Below are positions 59,756 to 64,000 of a DNA stretch of 64,000 nt, piece after piece; the stretch's first letter is position 1; each line of letters begins with the position of its first letter. Source of the DNA: Burkholderiaceae bacterium (GTDB lineage Bacteria > Pseudomonadota > Gammaproteobacteria > Burkholderiales > Burkholderiaceae); assembly GCA_947472645.1 (NCBI GenBank), contig CANJBQ010000012.1, forward strand, positions 1 through 64,000. Reading direction: 5' to 3'. Below the pieces are notes generated by a model. It was not told where the DNA came from. It ran no database searches and worked only from the letters and a program-made list of their open reading frames with translations. Both the position numbers and the translations under genes were made by a program.

Positions 59756-60067
59756 TATTTATCTCATTATCTAAAATCCAGTTCTATGGTTATTGTGACA
59801 TTATTTTTAATAGGCTGTGATCGGAACGACTACGTAACATGGAAATGCTCTTCTGCAGATCCTCAGGAAAAAGCATTTAGCTTCATTCTGGAAGGCTCTA
59901 AAATGACTCTGGTAGGAACGCCCTATTCTTTTTGTGGTAGTTATGGGGCAAACAGTTTTTTTGATACCCCTTGCCCACCTACCCCCACAGATGCGCATAT
60001 TATGTTTCATCAAAAATCTGGTGCATTGTTTATTAATAGCAAACCTTATAGGTGTAAATCCCTTTAA
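59744..60067 (+). CDS. Small lipoprotein of unknown function
   Basis: Protein of about 107 residues. The start at ATG 59744 is preferred because GGAGGGG precedes it; the signal sequence (SSSMVIVTLFLIGC) ends in lipobox LIGC at Cys25. The mature part has five more Cys (WKCSS, SFCGSY, TPCPPT, YRCKS), which may form disulfides. No family recognised. It is followed 3 bp later by the CoA-binding protein gene. Confidence 0.7.
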   Translation: MVTHYLSHYLKSSSMVIVTLFLIGCDRNDYVTWKCSSADPQEKAFSFILEGSKMTLVGTPYSFCGSYGANSFFDTPCPPTPTDAHIMFHQKSGALFINSKPYRCKSL

Positions 60068-60070
60068 AAC

Positions 60071-60457
60071 ATGACGAATATTCGCTCTTTATTAGATAAA
60101 ACAGAGTTTATTGCCGTTGTAGGTCTTTCCAATGACCCCAATAAAGCATCTCACCGTGTAGCGGAATTTATGCAATACCATGGCTATAAAATCATTCCTG
60201 TAAATCCCAATGAAACTAATATTCTTGGTGAAAAATGCTACCCTAATTTAGAATCCATTCCCTTTGCTATTGATATGGTCAATATTTTTCGACCCGCCAA
60301 AGATTGTCCCCATATCGCGACGAGCGCAATTGCTATCGGGGCTAAATCTGTTTGGTTACAACTGGGTATCGTAAGCGACGAGACCAGAGAAATGGTTGAA
60401 AAAGCAGGGATAGATTTTGTGATGGACCGCTGCTTAAAAATTGAATACATTGCATAA
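60071..60457 (+). CDS. CoA-binding domain protein (YccU-like)
   Basis: Rossmann-type CoA-binding protein of 128 residues. Family features are IAVVGLSNDPNKASHRVAEF with KIIPVNPNE and GAKSVWLQLGIVSDETREM, and a C-terminal FVMDRCLKIEY. YccU-type proteins are widespread, and their precise role is unknown. Confidence 0.9.
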   Translation: MTNIRSLLDKTEFIAVVGLSNDPNKASHRVAEFMQYHGYKIIPVNPNETNILGEKCYPNLESIPFAIDMVNIFRPAKDCPHIATSAIAIGAKSVWLQLGIVSDETREMVEKAGIDFVMDRCLKIEYIA

Positions 60458-60464
60458 TCGCTCA

Positions 60465-61043
60465 ATGAACAAGACACTTTGGTTAAAAACCCTGACTACT
60501 GTTGTCTTTAGCCTATCCATATACCTGCCCTACTCATCAAGCTTTGCGAATGATTCACCTCTTCAAGAAATAAAACCCTTTCTACCGAATGCACGGCAAG
60601 TTGGTCAAGGCCCTTTTACTTATTTAGGCTTTAAAGTATATGATGCGAAATATTTTGTGAATGATGATCAAGGTAAAACAGGTTTTGCGATTCGTCTTGA
60701 CTACACCAGAAAAATTTTAGGTACGGAATTATCACGGGCAACAGCTCGTCAATTGGAGCGACTAGGCGCCTCGGAAAAAGATGTCGCCATTTGGGAACAA
60801 GAACTCAACAAACTATATCCCAATGTCGATAGTGGTCACCATATCACCGCTATCTATCAACCCAATGATGCAACATTTTTTTTTCATAACGGGAAACAAA
60901 TTGGCAAGATTTCTAATGAGAATTTTTCTAAATACTTCTTTAGCATCTGGCTAGATCCAAAAACAAATCGCCCCGAATTACGCCTTCAGCTTTTAGGGGA
61001 TTTATGTTCTCCTAGCATTATCTCTACAATTTGTTTAAGATGA
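60465..61043 (+). CDS. Chalcone isomerase-like periplasmic protein
   Basis: Exported protein of about 192 residues with a signal peptide ending near SSSFAND. The remaining domain matches bacterial chalcone-isomerase-like proteins: [47 protein letters not shown] and [16 protein letters not shown]. These proteins are not flavonoid enzymes; some are thought to handle small hydrophobic molecules. The start at ATG 60465 is preferred over the upstream TTG at 60441 because it gives a normal signal peptide. Confidence 0.85.
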   Translation: MNKTLWLKTLTTVVFSLSIYLPYSSSFANDSPLQEIKPFLPNARQVGQGPFTYLGFKVYDAKYFVNDDQGKTGFAIRLDYTRKILGTELSRATARQLERLGASEKDVAIWEQELNKLYPNVDSGHHITAIYQPNDATFFFHNGKQIGKISNENFSKYFFSIWLDPKTNRPELRLQLLGDLCSPSIISTICLR

Positions 61044-61047
61044 GTGT

Positions 61048-61350
61048 ATGAATACTCTTCTAACTTCTCTAGAAAGAAAAGACCTTCGTAAAAACATGCC
61101 TACCTGGGAATGTATTGAAGGGGTAGATGCCATTCATAAAAATTTTGCATTCAAAGACTTTAAAGAAGCATTTGGTTTTATGACGAAGGTTGCCGAAGTG
61201 GCAGAGCAACAAAATCATCATCCAGAATGGTTTAACGTTTGGAACCGTGTTGAAATTCGATTATCAACACACGATAGTGGTGGTTTGACTCACAAGGATG
61301 TTGAGCTTGCCAAACAGATTGACGAGATTTTTGAGTCATCTAAAAACTAA
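61048..61350 (+). CDS. phhB: Pterin-4a-carbinolamine dehydratase
   Basis: Enzyme of 100 residues that dehydrates 4a-hydroxytetrahydropterin, supporting phenylalanine hydroxylase and other pterin reactions. Catalytic His residues are in [19 protein letters not shown], and [19 protein letters not shown] precedes them; [19 protein letters not shown] completes the family pattern. It follows the chalcone-isomerase-like gene by 4 bp. No phhA is seen. Confidence 0.94.
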   Translation: MNTLLTSLERKDLRKNMPTWECIEGVDAIHKNFAFKDFKEAFGFMTKVAEVAEQQNHHPEWFNVWNRVEIRLSTHDSGGLTHKDVELAKQIDEIFESSKN

Positions 61351-61366
61351 GCACTTCTTGATGATT

Positions 61367-61397
61367 ATCTTTATCTGAAATTATTGTAGATAAAGAT
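61367..61397. terminator. AT-rich hairpin between convergent genes
   Basis: A 10-bp perfect stem ATCTTTATCT/AGATAAAGAT with an 11-nt loop lies between phhB and the convergent Lon-domain gene. It lacks a clear U-tract but its place suggests a bidirectional terminator. Confidence 0.4.
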
Positions 61398-61403
61398 GAA
61401 TTA

Positions 61404-62051
61404 TCACGACGAATTTTGGTCGTTAGATATTCCCATATCCTCAAGGAAATCAAATACCAAATCCAGCCTCAATCTTGGATTAGACAAACCTAAAAGGTGT
61501 TCTTTTTGTCCCGCAGTAAGTGGCAAGAGCTCACACCAGCGATTCGCCACCCAACCACAATCATCAAATAAATGAGGCTGATTAAATGGCATCTGATCTT
61601 CAGAAACACCTTGCATCATCATAGAATCAATCACTTTTTTCAAGGTATCTGCTGCCACTTTTAATTCGTTAGGAATAGACATCAGTGGATCTTTCTCCAT
61701 TACTTCTACATCAGCTACCCAAAGACCATTTTTTTTACGCTCACATCCTCTGATAGTGAACCGCTGACTACCTGAACATTGAATAACAAATAAGCTCGGT
61801 TGAACAGCATCAAAATGAGTGATATTCGCCAATGTACCCACTCGAGAAAAACTAATTTTTTCGGTAGGAGTTCTCACCTCTCCCCCTTGATCAAGTGTCA
61901 CAATCCCAAAAGGTGCCATGTCCTTTACACATGACTTAATCATGTCCAGATAACGTACCTCAAAAATTTTTAAATCAATCACACCATCAGGGTATAAAGT
62001 TGTTCCCAATGGAAAAAGTGGCAATGTTAAAAACTCTGTGTCATTCATCAT
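61404..62051 (-). CDS. Lon N-terminal (substrate-binding) domain protein
   Basis: Stand-alone LON domain protein of 215 residues. The opening LPLFPLGTTLYPDGVIDLKIFEVRYLDM is diagnostic (seen as LFPLGTTLYPDG and FEVRYLDM). Helical bundle residues follow with LLPLTAGQKEHLLGL. It has no ATPase or peptidase domain. Homologues are common in Burkholderiales; function unknown. Cotranscribed with the GST gene 18 bp upstream. Confidence 0.9.
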   Translation of the reverse strand: MMNDTEFLTLPLFPLGTTLYPDGVIDLKIFEVRYLDMIKSCVKDMAPFGIVTLDQGGEVRTPTEKISFSRVGTLANITHFDAVQPSLFVIQCSGSQRFTIRGCERKKNGLWVADVEVMEKDPLMSIPNELKVAADTLKKVIDSMMMQGVSEDQMPFNQPHLFDDCGWVANRWCELLPLTAGQKEHLLGLSNPRLRLDLVFDFLEDMGISNDQNSS

Positions 62052-62069
62052 TCGATTTCTCCCTAAGCG

Positions 62070-62675
62070 TTACTTTGCCATAACCTTATGAAACAAATCC
62101 GACTGAAGAAAGAAATTTAGCCAATCAAGAAGTTGTTTGATAGGTAATTGATGACATTTTTGAATATCAACATTAATAAACTGTCTTATAAAAGGGAAAA
62201 TAGCTACATCCAAGAGGGAGATATTCTGACCCAATAAAAAAGGCTGATCTTTTAAGCGTTGATTTAGTGGGAATACATATATCTCCAATGCTTCCTCAAA
62301 AATCTTTTGTGTATCTTCCTGCGGGTAACGCTGAGGATACTTATAGATATCAAGTAAGCGCTTAAAAGGACCATCATTCATATCAATCCAATGATCCGTC
62401 AATTGCTTTTGTTCAGTGCTCGGCACTGGCAACCAAGCTTGAGGATCATGTTGATGTAGGGCCCAGTACATAATATCAAGGCTTTGATCAATCACTGTTT
62501 GCTCAGCCGTTAATAAAACGGGCACAGTTCCTTTTGGAGATAATTGCAACATCTGTTCTGGCTTATTCCGTAACTCAATCTCTCGCAGTTCAAAAGGTAT
62601 TTGAGAATAAATTAGTGTAAACCTTGCGCGCATAGCATAAGGACAACGTCTATATGAGTATAAAGTCGCTAGCAA
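62070..62675 (-). CDS. Glutathione S-transferase family protein
   Basis: Protein of 201 residues with an N-terminal thioredoxin fold, motif YSYRRCPYAMRARF and the cis-Pro segment KGTVPVLL, and an all-helical C-terminal domain. The CPYA motif resembles glutaredoxin-like/omega-type enzymes. The start is TTG at 62675, immediately after the stop of the upstream nuclease gene, with GAGG in that gene's last codons. Confidence 0.85.
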   Translation of the reverse strand: MLATLYSYRRCPYAMRARFTLIYSQIPFELREIELRNKPEQMLQLSPKGTVPVLLTAEQTVIDQSLDIMYWALHQHDPQAWLPVPSTEQKQLTDHWIDMNDGPFKRLLDIYKYPQRYPQEDTQKIFEEALEIYVFPLNQRLKDQPFLLGQNISLLDVAIFPFIRQFINVDIQKCHQLPIKQLLDWLNFFLQSDLFHKVMAK

Positions 62676-64000
62676 TTAATCAAAAGCCTCTGAGCCTTGA
62701 TGCATTCTTGGTAGATGAATGAATTTTTCTCGGGGTAACTTTAACAAATGTTTTTTTATGATTTTATAAATATCTAAATCAAATTCTGCTTTTCCACTAC
62801 CGAGTAATTCATAGACTTCTTCTTCATTCATGGCCGAACCTAAATAACACCATTGATCAATAATATGTAAACTTTCGCCTTCCTGAATTCCTATGGGTCC
62901 AGAATGGGGCCAAATGGAGACCTTAAATTTTGCAAGAACACTGTGTAATCTCAAATGATGCTGCGCTAGAGATTCCTCCCCAACACATGCCCCAAAACAT
63001 TGTTTGACTTGATAACCAAAACAAGACTTCCCAGGAACCATTTTTTCTAACCCTAGCAACCCTTCACATAGTTGGTTCTTTTTAGCTAAATTCTGCAGTA
63101 TCTGTAATGCTTCTCTACGACTATAAAAAAGCCCAAATAGATCCTCTTGTACACCTGGCCTTAAATCATCATGACGCACTAATTGAGGAGTAAGAACACC
63201 TTTCTCATTAGCGCGCAATTGCCAAGCACACAAGTCCTTTGAGCGCCTCAATTTCACATTCATACTAGGTAACTTCTCTTTAATCAATCTAGACTCTAAG
63301 AGTAAAGCTCCAATTTCACCTTCGGTCTCAATCCAGTCAATATCTTTAATTTGTAGAGCAAGCTTCATTTCTTTTCGCAGAGTTAATGCACTCGAAAAAT
63401 GCCCCATGATCCTCGATTTGATTGAATTACTCTTGCCGATATACAGCGGTCGACGATTTTCAGCATAAAAGATATAGACTCCAGGCTTATCAGGAAGGTT
63501 CTCAACTAATTTTGCATCGATATTCGGTGGTAAAGAAGGTGTTTGTAATAACTCTTTTACTGCAGAGTGTAATTTTTGAGCACCAAAATGTGTAATACAT
63601 TTTTGCCAAAACTGCACTAAGAGTTCTGCATCACCCAATGCTCGATGACGCGCACTCACTTCTAGGCCATGAACTGCAATCAACGTATCTAAATTATGTC
63701 TTGCTTGGTCAGGGAAAAGGAGCCGAGATAATTTAACCGTACAAATCACCTTTGCACGGAAATCAATCCCCATTCTTTTAAAAGATGCTTTGATAAAGCC
63801 ATAATCGAAACGTGCATTGTGAGCGATAAAAATCTTATCTTTTAATTGCATCAGGATCTCTGGAGCAATATCATCGAACCGGGGTTGATGAACAACCATT
63901 TGCGGGGTTATCCCCGTCAAGCGCTGAATATTGAATGGGATATTGATTTCTGGGTTAATCAGCTGGGACCAAGAAGAAGATTGTCCATCTTGTATGGTTA
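62676..64000 (-). CDS. DEDDh exonuclease fused to GIY-YIG nuclease domain, 5' part beyond window
   Basis: About 440 residues are visible and the frame is open to the right edge, so the start is missing. The N-terminal part is a DnaQ-like 3'-5' exonuclease: IAHNARFDYGFI (Exo II) and RHRALGDAELL (Exo III) are present, and Exo I is outside the window. A GIY-YIG domain follows (KPGVYIFYAENRRPLYIGKS), like UvrC and Cho. The C-terminal region contains Cys-rich CFGYQVKQCFGACVGEE, similar to the UvrC Cys motif. It may incise damaged DNA. It is joined to the GST gene. Confidence 0.88.
   Translation of the reverse strand, partial: TIQDGQSSSWSQLINPEINIPFNIQRLTGITPQMVVHQPRFDDIAPEILMQLKDKIFIAHNARFDYGFIKASFKRMGIDFRAKVICTVKLSRLLFPDQARHNLDTLIAVHGLEVSARHRALGDAELLVQFWQKCITHFGAQKLHSAVKELLQTPSLPPNIDAKLVENLPDKPGVYIFYAENRRPLYIGKSNSIKSRIMGHFSSALTLRKEMKLALQIKDIDWIETEGEIGALLLESRLIKEKLPSMNVKLRRSKDLCAWQLRANEKGVLTPQLVRHDDLRPGVQEDLFGLFYSRREALQILQNLAKKNQLCEGLLGLEKMVPGKSCFGYQVKQCFGACVGEESLAQHHLRLHSVLAKFKVSIWPHSGPIGIQEGESLHIIDQWCYLGSAMNEEEVYELLGSGKAEFDLDIYKIIKKHLLKLPREKFIHLPRMHQGSEAFD

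Noticed and set aside
1-64000. Mobile elements, CRISPR arrays, prophage or toxin-antitoxin pairs
   Set aside because: No transposase, integrase, repeat-spacer pattern or recognisable toxin-antitoxin pair was seen on either strand.

Overview
This window looks like a chromosomal segment of a low-GC member of the Burkholderiales, most like the freshwater genus Polynucleobacter. The evidence is the gene content and order: rpsF-priB-rpsR-rplI-dnaB, moaE-moaD-moeA-thrC-hom-aminotransferase, an arn cluster next to bcp and a PIN-PhoH gene, several Bug-type (tripartite tricarboxylate) periplasmic receptors, and a LexA with CTGT-N8-ACAG operators. The genus is an inference; no rRNA or species marker is present. 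I saw no transposase, integrase, CRISPR array or prophage genes, and no gene-free stretch longer than 300 bases.

Bases 1-13863 (all minus strand) are an accessory catabolic island. An AraC-type regulator lies upstream of a three-subunit molybdenum hydroxylase whose large subunit carries a fused CoxG domain. An acyl-CoA ligase, an enoyl-CoA hydratase, a complete branched-chain-amino-acid-type ABC importer and a second receptor with the start of another permease follow. Together they read as uptake, CoA activation and oxidation of an aromatic or cyclic carboxylate. Bases 14075-20093 are housekeeping: molybdopterin synthase and MoeA, which supply the cofactor such enzymes need, then threonine synthase, homoserine dehydrogenase and an alanine-type aminotransferase. 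Bases 20152-27418 (plus strand) hold the lipid A aminoarabinose genes arnT-B-C-A(formyltransferase)-A(decarboxylase)-D, followed by bcp, a PIN-PhoH ATPase gene and an NlpC/P60 lipoprotein.

Bases 30349-42601 are a second accessory block: hydrolases, three Bug receptors, a ModA-like protein without a signal peptide, an amidase, a polysaccharide-deacetylase-like protein, an HpcH/HpaI-like aldolase, a GFA protein and an IorAB-type periplasmic molybdenum dehydrogenase. A truncated [2Fe-2S] gene remnant lies within it. Bases 42631-51082 hold an acyltransferase, the dnaB/rpsF operon, lexA, and an LpoB-YcfL-COG3014 envelope lipoprotein operon. The remainder is mixed housekeeping: YgiQ, Nudix, split ChrA, an orphan receptor, tRNA-His, PlsC-like acyltransferase, PhhB, Lon-domain, GST, and an exonuclease/GIY-YIG gene running off the right edge.

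The most interesting element is a 36-codon minus-strand gene at 58441-58551. It has an ideal ribosome binding site and a sigma70 promoter whose 17-bp spacer is filled by a near-perfect LexA box, with a second LexA box about 50 bp upstream. It appears to be an undescribed SOS-inducible small protein. Other notable observations are two abutting hairpins with mutually complementary loops upstream of the araC-type gene, the CoxG fusion, an aldolase with Arg where the catalytic His should be, and a strong hairpin 20 bp before that aldolase.
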